Shown here piece after piece: positions 47,202-58,116 of a DNA stretch of 64,000 nt (position 1 is the first letter of the stretch; each line of letters begins with the position of its first letter). The translations under genes and the position numbers were made by a program. Location: the NCBI RefSeq assembly GCF_036898095.1, contig NC_090751.1, forward strand, positions 73,423,318-73,487,317, in the 5' to 3' direction. The notes beneath the pieces are model-generated. The model saw only the letters and a list, made by a program, of their open reading frames with translations. It was not told where the DNA came from and ran no database searches. Source of the DNA: Palaemon carinicauda. Lineage: Eukaryota > Arthropoda > Malacostraca > Decapoda > Palaemonidae.

Positions 47202-48192
47202 ATGATTACGAAAGATTTGATAGCTTCAGGTAAACTTCTTGGTCTAGATAGTGATGCTTTCCGAGAGTATGATTTTAAGAGAGATCAGGAAGTGTTTGAG
47301 AGAGACGAAAGAGCAGCTGGAAGAGAAGAATATGAAAGACAGCTTGAAGAAAATGAAAGTCAGCAGAAGTATGAGTTAGAAATTGCTCGTTTAAGACTAA
47401 CTCTTCATAACAAACGGTCAGGTAACAGATCAGGAAGTAATTCATCTTTGAATAGTGACACAGATAGTTTAGATATGAGTGCAGTGCTCAAACTTATACC
47501 GAAATTTGATGAGGAAGAGGTTACAAAATACTTCATGTCTTTTGAAAAGTTAATGAACAGAGTAGGTTCTCCAAAGAAAAGGTGGACTTTGTATTTACAA
47601 TCAGTTTAAGTGGTAAACACACTCTGTGTATAGTTGTTTTTCTGAGGATGAAAGTGAAGATTATGATACTGTGAAAGGAACCGTACTTAGTGCATACAGA
47701 TTGGTACCAGAGGCGTACCATAAGAAGTTTAGAAGTTTGAAAAGAGATGATACTAGTATATATGTAGAGTACGGAAAGAAGTTAGAAAGATAGTTTTGTG
47801 ATTGGTTGACTTCCCCTGAAGTCGATAATTTTGAAGATCTCAAGAACTTAGTTTTGTTAGAAAGTTTCAAAGATGACATATCCCCAGACATCAAATTATA
47901 TATAGATGATAGGCGTGAAACATCTTTTGCCAATGCTACGAGATTAGCAAATGAGTACAGTCTCACACATGGTTTAATGAACAGTAAAAAGAAAAACATT
48001 CTTTTGTCAAGTAAGGCACAACGTAGTAAAGGTAGTTCTAACAATAATGATATTAGGAACAGGGATTATTATTACTATTGTTACACATGTGGGAAGGAAG
48101 GTCATATTTCTCTGTACTGTAAGAGCAAGTGGGCAGTCAGTAATTCAGAGGTCACTTGTTACAATTGTAATAAGAAAGGAATTGCACAGTAG
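47202..48192 (+). pseudogene. gag: gag of element B, SCAN-related capsid plus zinc knuckles
   Basis: The N-terminal frame (47202-47609) has a Glu/Arg-rich coiled coil ('ERDERAAGREEYERQLEENE') and 'LKLIPKFDEEEVTKYFMSFE'. After a frameshift (47610-47660) comes 'LSAYRLVPEAYHKKFRSLKR' and 'YVEYGKKLER', matching the capsid segment from which vertebrate SCAN domains are thought to derive. One TAG at about 47793, then 'DDRRETSFANATRLANEYSL', then knuckles 'CYTCGKEGHISLYC' and 'CYNCNKKG' (the second cut by a stop). Confidence 0.82.
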
Positions 48193-48197
48193 AAAGT

Positions 48198-48731
48198 ATG
48201 AATTTTAATAAACCTGTGTCACTAGTTAATAATCTTTTTTCAGGAAGGAATAGTCTATTGAAAGAAACTGGGAAACATTATGGTGAATTTTTGTGTGAAG
48301 GTTTAATTTCTTCTCTTAAAGGAGGTGATTCAAGGGAAGATATCTTGCTTAGGGATACAGGAGCGGCCGTATCACTCGTTAGGAGAGAGAGCGTTCCAAG
48401 GAATGTAATAATCAGCATGAAAGAAAAAGTTATGCTAGGTGGGTTTCTGAACACTTGTGTAGTTTGTCCTTTATTAAAGATGAAATTGAAAAGTCAGGTA
48501 GTGACAGGAGATGTAAAACTAGCAGTTGTAGATGGCGTTGACATTATTGTTGGCAACGATTTAACTACCTCCATGTGTGTGAATCCTATTTTAAGTGAAG
48601 TTCAAGTGCGTGAAATGATAGTAACTAGGTCAGGATTAGATACAGATATTGACTACGGTCATAGGTTGCTCGAGGATTCAAATGTAGGTAATAGAGGCGG
48701 TGATGATGATCTTAGCATGAATGTAGCTTAG
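48198..48731 (+). pseudogene. protease of element B
   Basis: 'DILLRDTGAAVSLVRRESV' is the retropepsin active-site loop with D-T-G-A intact; the C-terminal Gly-rich motif 'VVDGVDIIVGNDLT' follows about 75 residues later. It continues after a stop (48731) as an acidic linker (48759-48974) towards integrase. Confidence 0.83.
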
Positions 48732-48928
48732 GAAACTAACTCTATCGATGTTGACAATGTGAGCCGTGATGATGATGTAGCTGTCGAAAGAAGTGATGTA
48801 CAGATAGACAATGTAATAGGCCCAAGTAATAGCAGCTGTAGTGTTTCAGAAACAAGTATATTGAATAGGGATGAACTGGTTAAGATGCAGAGGGGAGATG
48901 AAACACTAACTCGAATTTTGAATGAGAA

Positions 48929-50194
48929 TTGGATGATGAACCTGAAAATGTTCGTAAGGAAATATTTAGTCTAAAAGACAAACTTTTGTGTCGCTATGTT
49001 CGTCCTAAGACAGGTAGCAAAGAGGAGGTCATAGAGCAATTAGCAACTCCTAGGAAACTTCGTGAATCAATTTTGAAATTAGCACATGATGAACAAGGAC
49101 ATTTAGGAGTAAATAAAACATTCAAGCGTATAAGTTAAATGTACTTTTGGCCTAAAATTAAAAGTGATGTGAAGAGATATGTTTTAAGTTGTCACCAATG
49201 TCAAATGGCTGGTAATCCTAATCAAGTAATTCCTAGGGCCCCATTATGTAATATTCCATCGGTGGGAGAACCTTTTGAGAATGTCATAATTGATATAGTA
49301 GGCCCTTTGCCCAGAAGCAAGGGAGGGAATATCTATCTATTAACAATCATTGATAGACTAACACGATATCCAGAAGCAATCCCAGTAAGAAATTGCAATG
49401 CAAAAACTAAAGTTAAACGCTTGCTGAACTATTTCTCTAAATTTGGACTTCCTTGTGTTATACAGAGTGATAATGGTAGCAATTTCATATCAAAGTATTT
49501 CAGAGATAAAATGAAAGAGTTAGGGATTAAACTTGTAACTTCCACCCCGTACCACCTTAAATCACAAGGAATTGTTGAACGTCTTCATCAAACGTTGAAA
49601 AATTGCTTAAGGAAGTTGTGTAATAATTTCGAACATGACTGGGAAGAAAAGTTACCTTTTGTCTTGTTGGCTTTACGATTAGCACCAAATGACACCACAG
49701 GATTTAGTCCTTTTGAATTGTTGTTCGGTCACACCGTCAAAGGACCTTTAGAAATTTTAAAGTGTAGGTTAATGCTAGAAGAAGGTAGAAAGGATTACGT
49801 ACAGAATATTGAAGATCACAAGGAGGATTTAAGGAAAGCCTGGCAGTTGGCAAAATAAAATGAGACCAACCGTCAAGGGGAAACTAAAAGGAAGTACGAC
49901 CTTAAGGTTAAAGACAGAATTTTCCATGTGAGTGATAAAGTCTTAGTATTAGTCCAGAAAGAAGGCCCCTCATTATCTTATAAGTTTGAAGGTCCTTTTC
50001 TTATCATAGATAAAAGGGGAAATTTTGATTACTTAATTGATATGGGTAGGCGTAGAGCTAAGTGGTTGCACATCAACTTGCTAAAGAAATATAATGAACG
50101 TCCAGTGCCAGTTGTAACCGTGTCGCAGAGAGAGATTACTTTTGAGAAAAACCCTGATGTCCTTATAATTTCACGTTTGAGGGAGAAAAAATAA
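48929..50194 (+). pseudogene. pol: integrase of element B, placed before RT
   Basis: The zinc domain has 'LAHDEQGHLGVNKTFKRIS', a TAA at 49136-49138, then 'MYFWPKIKSDVKRYVLSCHQ' and CQMAGNP, so HHCC is complete apart from the stop. Core: 'FENVIIDIVGPLPRSKGG' (Asp), 'VIQSDNGSNFISKYF' (Asp), 'HLKSQGIVERLHQTLK' (Glu). The C-terminal domain (49928-50194, after one TAA) has 'VSDKVLVLVQKEGPSLSYKF' and 'GPFLIIDKRGNFDYLIDMG', GPY-like. It ends 18 bp before the RT region. Confidence 0.92.
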
Positions 50195-50211
50195 GGGAAT
50201 TATTCAATGTC

Positions 50212-51095
50212 TTTTCAAATTATCCAGAAACTGTTAGTGATAAATTAGGTTTAACTAATCTCTTAGAACACGATATTGAGTTGCAGGACACAAAACCCAT
50301 TAGACAAAGTCCTTATCGTCTAAGCCCAGAAAAAACAAATTAAGTCTGACAGGAAATCAAGTATATGCTAGACAATGGTTTGATTGTTCCTAGCGAAAGT
50401 GACTGGTGTTCTCCTATAGTTCTTGTTTAGAAGGAAGATGGATCAGATAAGTTGTGTATTGATTTTAGAAAAGTGAATAGTGTTACAAAACAAAGTAATT
50501 TTCCCCTCCCCAGGATAGAAGATTGTTTATTTAGAATAGGAAATGCCAAGTTTATTTCTAAACTTGATTTGGCCAAAGGTTATTGGCAAGTACCTTTAAG
50601 TAGTCGAACACAGAAAATATCTGCTTTCATAACACCTATCGGTAGTTATGAACCCACAGTTATGGCTTTTGGTCTACGAAATGCAGTGAGTACTTTCCAA
50701 AGATTAATGAATAAAGTTTTAAATGGAATTGATAATTGTCGTGTATTTGGATGATCTTGTAGTGTTTTCAGATACGTGTGAGTAACATTTACGCATTTTA
50801 GCTAAAGTCCTAGCAGTCCTTGAGAAAGCAAAACTTGTTTTAAATCTGAAGAAATGTGAATTCGGAAAAACCTCGATCACATATTTGGGTTATAAAGTGG
50901 ATCTAGGTAAGATTTGTCCAAAAGATGGGAACATAGAGGCTATCATCAACTTCCCAATCCCTACCAGTAAAAAACAGGCAATGAGATTCATTGGAATGAT
51001 TTCATATTTCCGCAGATTTGTTCCTAATTTTTCAGAAATAAGTGCTCCAATAAGTAATCTTTTCAAGAAAGGACTAAGTTTTGTATTTGATAATG
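50212..51095 (+). pseudogene. pol: reverse transcriptase of element B
   Basis: The start 'HDIELQDTKPIRQSPYRLS' is followed by two stops near 50341-50350 and one at 50430. Then come 'KLCIDFRKVNSVTKQSNFPL', 'FISKLDLAKGYWQVPLS' and 'VMAFGLRNAVSTFQRLM'. A frameshift at about 50745 falls just before the active site, which reads Y-L-D-D in the new frame. Next are 'LVLNLKKCEFGKTSITYLGY' and the thumb 'RFIGMISYFRRFVPNFSEIS'. Element C interrupts it after 'LSFVFD'. Confidence 0.88.
51038..51093 (+). repeat. left copy of the 56-bp duplication flanking element C
   Basis: Begins ataagtgctccaataagtaa and ends gtatttgataa. The right copy 55791-55846 differs at 3 of 56 positions. It encodes the RT thumb-RNase H link of element B, read on both sides. 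Confidence 0.95.
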
Positions 51096-51309
51096 GAGGA
51101 TGTTTCCATAAAATACATTTTGAAAGTTATTTGTATTCCTGCCATAATCTATTAGAGGCGGGAGATATTGAATCTGGGGCAGTGACGCAGTCTCGCTGGA
51201 GCAAGCGTGGCCTCAACATTGTTATTGCATTGCTGCTCACCATGTATTGAATTGTGAATACATAACTATTGCACATTGCTTGTATTTGAGTATACCCAAC
51301 CTGCATACA
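51094..51309 (+). repeat. 5' LTR of element C
   Basis: 216 bp; starts TGGAGGATGTTTCC (TGTAGGATG in the partner), ends CCTGCATACA. Confidence 0.93.
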
Positions 51310-51325
51310 TGGCGCAGTGAGTAGG
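51310..51325 (+). other. primer-binding site of element C
   Basis: TGGCGCAGTGAGTAGG stands directly after the LTR; the first 14 bases are also found after the 5' LTR of element D, so C and D use the same tRNA primer. The tRNA species is not assigned. Confidence 0.8.
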
Positions 51326-51345
51326 ATTGCAGTGAAGCCTTCAAG

Positions 51346-52533
51346 ATGTCGGGTGCAAGATACTCAACAACACCAAGAAGAGGGACCCTTCGACGGGCTG
51401 CACGTGGCCGCATCAATGGTGGGAATGAGGACCTTCTGAATGCAATGGCAAACCTTTTAGATTGTGCTTTCCGCTGCCCTCAGTGCCAAAATGACATGAG
51501 TGACTATATTCTGACTCACAGGTTAGCCAGTGGTTTAAATAACTGTGGACTGAAACAAGAAATACTCCAGGACTACGAGAAATATAACAGTGTCGCCAAA
51601 ATTCTACAGAAGTGTGAAATATATGAGGCAGCTGAAAGGGACAGTGGGGCAAACAAATTTAACCAGAAACTCATTACCGCCAAGGTGGGGAAGGAATTGC
51701 TGCCCTATAATAGTAATGAAACAGAACATAGTGATGTTGCGGCAGTAAAATCGAACTTTCGTCGACAGAAGGATAGTAAGCTGCTCATGTCAGGTAAGAG
51801 ATGTGATAATTGTGGGCGCATTCATGAGAAAAATAAATCTAGCTGCTATGCAAATGAAGTGTGTTGCCACAACTGTGGTGTAAAGGGTCATTTAGCTAGA
51901 TATTGCAGAAAAAAACTTGGGAATAACAAGGCAGCAGGCATTGAAGTCGACCATGATGACAACACCATGTCAGTGACGGCATGCACATGCGTAAAAATTG
52001 AACATAAAATGAGACGTGATGTACCAATGTATGAGACATTTATTGATGCCATTGCCGATACTGGGGCTGAAGTTTGTATTATGGGGGAAAAGGTTTTGCA
52101 TCAATTAGGACTGAACGTGAAACAGTTGCATCATTCGAACGCCAGGGTCAATCATGCAGCCGAAAAACCCATGAGAGTACTGAGTAGTGTGCGTTGTACA
52201 ATAACATTACGTAGAAATATTGCTCTAAATATAGAGGTGTTAGTAGTGTGCGGTGTCTCTAGGCTATACCTATCTATAGATGTATGTAAGTGTTTAGGAT
52301 TAGTGGATGCGAACTTTCCCCATCATGTTAAGGTAGACGGGATATCAGTAAATAATATTGGTAGGGAACGGCCTAATAGTGTGGATGCCAATGACGTCAC
52401 CAGTGATATGAGCTACAACCATGACGTCATAGAGTTGCCGTTCTCCTCTCAGGAGGCCAACGTACCTAAGCTCAAAAAGTGGATTTTGGAGCGTTTCTCT
52501 GGTACGGTATTCAATACTAAACGGAATCCTTAA
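51346..52533 (+). pseudogene. gag: gag and protease of element C
   Basis: 395 aa from the Met 36 bp after the LTR. Basic N-terminus; a short capsid ('MSDYILTHRLASGLNN', 'SVAKILQKCEIYEAAERD') that looks shorter than in relatives, so an internal deletion is likely. Zinc clusters are 'CDNCGRIHEKNKSSC' and 'CCHNCGVKGHLARYC'. The protease loop is 'AIADTGAEVCIMGEK', with D-T-G-A intact. The frame stops at a TAA (52531-52533), in phase with the RT ORF. Confidence 0.88.
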
Positions 52534-52539
52534 CCGGTA

Positions 52540-54402
52540 ATGAAGGGAAAGCCACACCATATCCACCTTCTCCCTGATGCAGTCCCATACGCATGCCATA
52601 CGCCAATTCCAATTCCCAAACATTGGGAGCAAGAGGTAAAAAAACAGCTGGACGACGATGTAAAACTGGGAATAATCCGCCCCGTTCCTACAGGAACTGC
52701 AACCGATTGGTGTGCGCGAATGGTGGTAGTGGCTAAAAGGAATGGAAACCCAAGAAGAACAGTGGATTACCAAAGGCTAAACAAATTTTGCAAAAGAGAA
52801 ACTCATCACACTTTTGCCCCGTTCGACATGGCATCCGGTGTACCTGTACGTTCATACAAAACTGTAATAGATGCCTATTCTGGTTTCCACCAAGTGGAAT
52901 TAGATGAAGAAAGTCGGCACCTGACTACCTTCATATCCCCATGGGGTAGGTACCAGTATTGTAGGACCCCAATGGGACATGTCTCTGCCTCGGATGCATA
53001 CTCAAAGCGCTTTGATGATGTAATAGCGGACATTCCGAGAAAATCTAAATGTGTCGATGATGTTCTCCTTTATGATCATACGATAAGTTTTTTACAAGTA
53101 TGTGAAGAGAACGGAGTTACCCTCAATCCTTATAAATTTCAATTTTGCCAACGCGAGCTAGACTTTGTGGGCTATGAGTTAGGTTGGGACAATTTCAAGC
53201 CAGGTGAGGAAAAGTTGTCTGCAATCAAGAACTTCCCAATGCCAAATCAACCAACCATCACTGACATAAGATCTTGGTTTGGCCTCGTAAACCAATTGGC
53301 CCCATTTGTTGCTACCTCTCAACTAATGGAACCCTTTCGAGACCTCCTAAAAAAGTCTACTAGTCGAAAGGTATACTGGGATGAAATGTTAAAGGATGCG
53401 TTCGAAAAGACTAAAGAAATTTCATGCAATCTGATTGGGGATGGATTGGCCTACTATGATAAATCCAGGCGAACTGCAGTAATCAGTGACTGGTCGCGTG
53501 ATGGGATGGGATTTCTGGTGTTACAACAACATTGCAGTTGCAAAGAGGATAAAGTCCCATTTTGTTGCAAAGGGGGGTGGAAGCTTGCCCTCTGTGGAAG
53601 CAGACATTTAACCTCGGCAGAAGCTAGTTATGCAGTCGTTGAAGGAGAGGCTTCCGCCGTGGTATGGTGCTTTCAGAAAGCTAGATTATTCTTACTGGGG
53701 TGTCCCAATATTATCCTTGTTACTGACCACCGTCCGCTAGTCAAAGTGTTTGGGGACAGAGAATTGAAAGACATTGCAAATCCTCGTTTGCTCCAATTAA
53801 AGGAAAAAACATTACAATACAGTTTCACAGTAAAATACATCCCTGGGAAGAAAAACTCAGCAGCCGATACTCTTTCGAGATATCCAGTAATCAGAAGCCC
53901 AATAAATGCGAGTGACCGTGAGATGGGGGAGGAAGTTGAGAGTTCATGCGTTGCAGCACCGATGACGTCGCTGAGTGATGACGTCATAACCCTCGACTGG
54001 AATTCTGTTAAAAGGGCTGCTGAAAGCGATGTGGAATATCAGCTGCTAAAGAGTATGGTAGCCGCAGGTTCTTGGCCAGTATCGAGAAATCTAGTCGACT
54101 CCAGCATAAAGCCGTATTTTAATGTACGGGATCGACTTGGCATCGTGGACGAACTGGTGGTGTATTCATACAATGACGGGCACATACGTCTGGCAATATC
54201 TGTTTCACTACGAGACCAAGTTGTCTCTAACCTACACTCAGGCCACCAAAGTTCTGATTCAATGATTCGTAGGGCACGGCAGGCTGTGTATTGGCCTGGG
54301 ATGGAGGGTCAACTGAAACTCAAGAGGATGCAGTGCAGAACATGTGACGTCATCGCTCCGTCCCAACAAAGGGAACCGCTATTGCCTACCCCACCCCCCT
54401 GA
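52540..54402 (+). pseudogene. pol: RT, RNase H and integrase zinc domain of element C
   Basis: 620 aa. RT blocks 'MVVVAKRNGNPRRTVDYQRL', 'KTVIDAYSGFHQVELDEE', 'WGRYQYCRTPMG' and the catalytic 'CVDDVLLYDHT' (V-D-D type, as in D). The thumb is 'IRSWFGLVNQLAPF'. RNase H has 'TAVISDWSRDGMGFLVLQQ' (Asp), 'YAVVEGEASAVVW' (Glu), 'ILVTDHRPLVKVF' (Asp) and 'KKNSAADTLSRYP'. The integrase zinc domain has 'NLHSGHQSSDSMIRRARQAV' and 'CRTCDVIAPSQQREP'. It ends by a shift in a C6 run at about 54392. Confidence 0.92.
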
Positions 54403-55288
54403 ATATCCTTTTCAACAAACGGTCACGGATATGTTTCAAATGTGTGGAAAACAATATCTGGTATATGCAGATAGGCTTACTGGTTGGCTGGAAATTGCCT
54501 TCTTTCCAAATGGTGCCACTTCTGCTAAGTTGATTCCCCTCTTCCGACGATACTTCATGCAGTGGGGCGCCCCGGAAGAAATCTCCCTCGATGGTGGCAC
54601 CAATTTGGTAAGCACTGAGATGGCTAGCTTCCTACAGAAATGGGGGGTTAGGATGAGAATATCCTCAGCCCATTACCCCCAATCCAACGGAAGGGCAGAG
54701 GCAGCAGTACGTACAGCAAAGAGAACCATTCAAGATAACACAAGAAGCGACGGAAGCCTCGACACAGATAGTTTTGCAAGAGCCATTTTGCAATATAGAA
54801 ATATGCCCCTAAGAGACATCGATAAATCGCCGGCACAGTTAGCCATGGGACGACAACTCAGGGACTCAGTCCCCATGATTAAAAGTTATCATAAGATAAC
54901 AGAACAGTGGGCAGACATTATGATAGACAGAGAGTAGAAGATGGGTAAACACCTGAGAAATGTCAAGTTCCGTCATGATTCTAGTGCAAAGAGACTCCGC
55001 CCCTTGCAAGCGGGTACCACAGTAGCAGTGCAAAATGTTGTCTCTAAGGCCTGGGATCGTATTGCAAAAGTCGTTGAAATGAAAGGAGACCGCCAATATG
55101 TCATAGAACTAGATGGTAGTGGAAGAATATCAACGAGAAACAGAAAACATCTTCGGGAAATAAGAGTGCAGGATTTCCCCCCACCTACTCGTTCACTTTC
55201 CCCCGCTGACTCGTGTGCCGACCCCCAACCCAGAAGAGGGACCAGGAAAATAAATCCTCCGAGTTGGCATGAAGACTATATTTTATGA
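54344..55288 (+). pseudogene. pol: integrase core and C-terminal domain of element C
   Basis: Overlaps the previous frame by 59 nt. Core: 'FQQTVTDMFQMCGKQYLV' (Asp), 'EISLDGGTNLVSTEM' (Asp), 'YPQSNGRAEAAVRTAKR' (Glu). A TAG at 54935-54937 interrupts it; the C-terminal domain continues in phase from 54941 ('QAGTTVAVQNVVSKAWDRIA', 'RQYVIELDGSGRISTRNRKH') and ends WHEDYIL at 55288. 55289-55564 is AT-rich 3' UTR without ORFs. Confidence 0.9.
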
Positions 55289-55574
55289 TTTTTCAATTAT
55301 GTACAATTTGATTTTTCTTTAATTATGCACAATTTGATATATTTTTTTTTGTACTGAATATGTGACCAGTTTGTAATAATTTGATAATTTCATGCAACTA
55401 AATGTCGTCTTACTTTGCAATGAGCACGTAATCGCGCTCCACTTATATGATTTGTGTTATCTTTTATATAACACCATTTTGTCATCAGTATGCCTTATAC
55501 TTCTCTTGCTGTATGATTACTTGATAAACCCTCAATTTCATGAAAAATGTAATACATTTATTTTAGAGAGGGGA

Positions 55575-55790
55575 TGTAGGATGTTTCCATATAATACATT
55601 TTGAAAGTTATTTGTATTCCCGCCATAATCTATTAAAGGCGGGAGATATTGAATCTGGGGCAGTGACGCAGTCTCGCTGGAGCAAGCGTGGCCTCAACAT
55701 TGTTATTGCATTGCTGCTCACCATGTATTGAATTGTGAATACATAACTAGTGCACATTGCTTGTGTTTGAGTATACCCAACCTGCATACA
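55575..55790 (+). repeat. 3' LTR of element C
   Basis: 216 bp; starts TGTAGGATGTTTCC directly after the polypurine tract, ends CCTGCATACA. Confidence 0.93.
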
Positions 55791-56284
55791 ATAAGTGCTC
55801 CAATAAATAATCTTTTCAAGAAAGGACGAAGTTTTGCATTTGATAATGAATATACCGAAGCATTCAATAAGTTAAAAGCCATAATGATTAATGAGCCCAT
55901 TCTAATGTTACCCGATTTTAGCAAAGAATTCAATTTAGCGATAGATGCAAGTGATATTGGCATAGGAGGAGTTCTGTTGCAAGAAGTGAACGGGATTAAG
56001 CACCCTATAGCTTATTAGTCCAAGAAGTTGAATAAAGTACAGCAGAATTATTCAACTATTGATAAGGAATTGTTTAGTTTAGTATCAACTTTAAAATATT
56101 TTGAGATTTATGTACGTAGTGGTCATGTTTTAACTGCGTATACTGATAACAATCCGTTAGTTTACTTAGATAAATTTCTCATGCGTTGGAGTTTAGAATT
56201 ACAATATTACGATTTAAAGATAGTTCAAATAAAAGGAAAGAATAATGTAATAGCCGACAGTCTTTCTAGAGAGTTTTCCGAATG
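55791..56284 (+). pseudogene. pol: RNase H of element B, last coding domain
   Basis: Resumes after element C with a repeat of the 56 bp that precede it, then 'TEAFNKLKAIMINEPIL', 'FNLAIDASDIGIGGVLLQEV' (Asp), one TAG, 'YSTIDKELFSLVSTLKYFEI' (Glu), 'VLTAYTDNNPLVYLDKF' (Asp) and 'IKGKNNVIADSLSREFSE'. The stop at 56284 is followed by 180 bp of non-coding AT-rich DNA and the LTR. Confidence 0.88.
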
Positions 56285-56463
56285 ATGTGGACGTTTTTTT
56301 TTTCTCTCTCTCTTTCATCAACAAGGTTTTGTTATGTGATGCGAGAGTAATGAAGTAATTTTTTCTCTGTTTAGGGATAAGTGATTTTCTCCCTTGATAG
56401 TTTCTTTTAAAATTAAGATAAAATCAGTAGATTTTCCTTTTTTTTTTTTCTTTTAGGGGAATG

Positions 56464-57380
56464 TGTCATGGGTAGATAGAATAATATAGAAAAGGATGCT
56501 AAAACATGTAAAGTATCTACTCTTAAAAAGCAGAGAGAAGAGGTCCCGCTAGTGTTTACCAGAAGCTGTCACCGCCGTTGATTGTGGTCAAGACATTAAT
56601 TAGATGTGCCCAGATCAGCAGACCTGGGGCATAAGGGTCATCTGTTGTAGCAATTCGAGGAGCCAGCCTTTTGGAAGGACCCATAGCATAGGGGAGGTCT
56701 GTTGTCGCCGAAACATCCATTGACGGAAGGTAAACGCATGCCTCGTTTTAATTATAACACCACATGGATCATGATTGCAGCAGCAGAACGTTCGGGAAGA
56801 TGTTGTGATCAAAGTAAGCGTGGTTTTAAGGAAAGCCAGTGAGGATGAAGAAAGGAGAAAATTTCCTCAAATGGAATTCTCCATAGTTAGACCCTCCCAT
56901 AAAGGTGTATATAAACCTAAAAGATCATGAAAAACAGAGAGAGAATGAGAGAGGGAACGAGAGAGAACGAGAAAGCAAAAGGACCAGAATGCAGATGTGA
57001 CCAGCGTTACGACAACTTGTCCGAGATGTCCAAACCAGTTGACCCCGTCGCCATTACCAACCACGAAGTGTCCAGACCTGAAAATCTACGTTCCTGAATC
57101 GTCAAGATCTGCTGTGAAGAGTACCATCATTTCTTTTAAGTATTATTTGTCTACTTTCTTGGCTGTTCCCCTATTTGCTGAAGTGTAGTTTAATCAGATG
57201 ATTTTCTTTCTTCAATTCCAAGAAACATTGATCTTTGACTAGTTGTAAATAAAATTATGTTTTCTTTTGCGAGTTTCTCTCTATATTCCTTTTCCCATAT
57301 TCCTCTTGGTGGTTGTTGATTTATCCTAGTTTAATTAATCAATTCAAAATAACCTGATTCGATCCTCCAAGATCGTAACA
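56464..57380 (+). repeat. 3' LTR of element B
   Basis: Starts TGTCATGGGTAG after the polypurine tract AGGGGAATG (56455-56463), ends GATCGTAACA at 57380, followed by ACTAT. Confidence 0.92.
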
Positions 57381-57700
57381 ACTATGAGCAATAGAATGGA
57401 AAAATATAAAATCAGCAAGATAGGCTCAAAGTTGAAAGACAATGAGAATGAGAGGAAGAATACATCAAAGCCTAGTCATAGGAAATTGCCGAGCTCTAAT
57501 GCTCACAAATATCAGAATAAGACCTATACGTAGAAGCAACAGGAAAAACCCAAATGCTATAGGTGTGGTAAAACTGATCTTCTTGCATACAAATCAAGGA
57601 AATGCTCTGCTACAGGAAAAACATGCCAGAATTGTAGAAGACAGGACATTTTTCAAATGTTTGTAGATTGCCTTAACAGTATACAAAGAAAATAAATGCA
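57381..57700 (+). pseudogene. gag: gag of element A, second part (zinc cluster)
   Basis: After the B LTR: Lys/Glu-rich 'NRMEKYKISKIGSKLKDNE', a TAG at about 57532, then 'KCYRCGKTDLLAYKSRKC' and 'CQNCRRQ', a degenerate pair of zinc knuckles. Confidence 0.7.
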
Positions 57701-57737
57701 GCAGTTGACGCTATAGGCCAAGAGAATAATACATAAA

Positions 57738-58080
57738 ATGTTCCTGATAATCAGGATAGGTCAGAAACTGATTTTGCGTTTCGCATTAATTCAGTCAACA
57801 AAGGTGCAAGGAAACATATTGGTAGAAGTGATCATTAATGGTAAACCAATTGTAATGCAATTGACAGCGGCTGATGTATCAATTGTGTCTGAGAAAACAG
57901 CTGAAACTGTTCCTAATTTGTTATTAGAAGGTACAAATAGAGTTTTGAAAGGTTATAATTGTTTTGATATTCATGTAATAGGTGCTTCGAACGTAGAAGT
58001 ACACTAAAGAGATAAGAAGTTAGACAAGAATGCCATTACCGGTAGTTTGAGGTAAAGGACATACTTTACTAGGTTTGGAT
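57738..58080 (+). pseudogene. protease of element A, catalytic Asp lost
   Basis: 'ILVEVIINGKPIVMQLTAAD' followed by VSIVSEK aligns with the retropepsin loop, but D-T-G-A-D reads L-T-A-A-D: both the catalytic Asp and the Gly are substituted. The C-terminal part has 'GKGHTLLGLDWLQ'-like sequence at 58045-58080 with stops. Confidence 0.7.
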
Positions 58081-58116
58081 TGGTTACAGTATTTGAAATA
58101 AGATTGGCCTAATATT

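Larger units (their letters stand above)
51094..55790 (+). mobile_element. element C: Ty3/Gypsy (K02A2.6-like) nested in B
   Basis: Two 216-bp LTRs (51094-51309 and 55575-55790, about 3% different by eye), primer site, gag-protease, RT-RNase H, integrase, polypurine tract AGAGAGGGGA (55565-55574). It is short (4.7 kb). The flanks are not a 5-bp TSD but a 56-bp direct duplication of B pol (51038-51093 and 55791-55846). One stop between gag-protease and RT, one frameshift in a C run and one stop in integrase are the main breaks. Confidence 0.92.
46195..57380 (+). mobile_element. element B: Gmr1-like Ty3/Gypsy, integrase upstream of RT
   Basis: Direct LTRs 46195-47132 (938 bp) and 56464-57380 (917 bp), TSD ACTAC/ACTAT. 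Internal order: gag with SCAN-like segment and zinc knuckles, protease, integrase (48929-50194), RT (50212-51095), [element C], RNase H (55791-56284), polypurine tract, LTR. Only 18 bp separate integrase from RT, and no integrase follows RNase H. RT and integrase sequences are Ty3-type, not copia-type. That order is known from Gmr1-like elements, first described in deuterostomes (Goodwin and Poulter, from memory). Without C it is about 6.4 kb. Multiple stops show it is dead. Confidence 0.87.

Noticed and set aside
48929..50194. Integrase of B as a piece of another element inserted before RT
   Set aside because: It lies 18 bp from RT with no LTR or TSD between, it is the only integrase of B, and it follows protease by a continuous linker.
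46195..57380. Element B as a Ty1/copia element because integrase precedes RT
   Set aside because: The integrase, RT and RNase H motifs and the gag zinc knuckles are of Ty3/Gypsy type.
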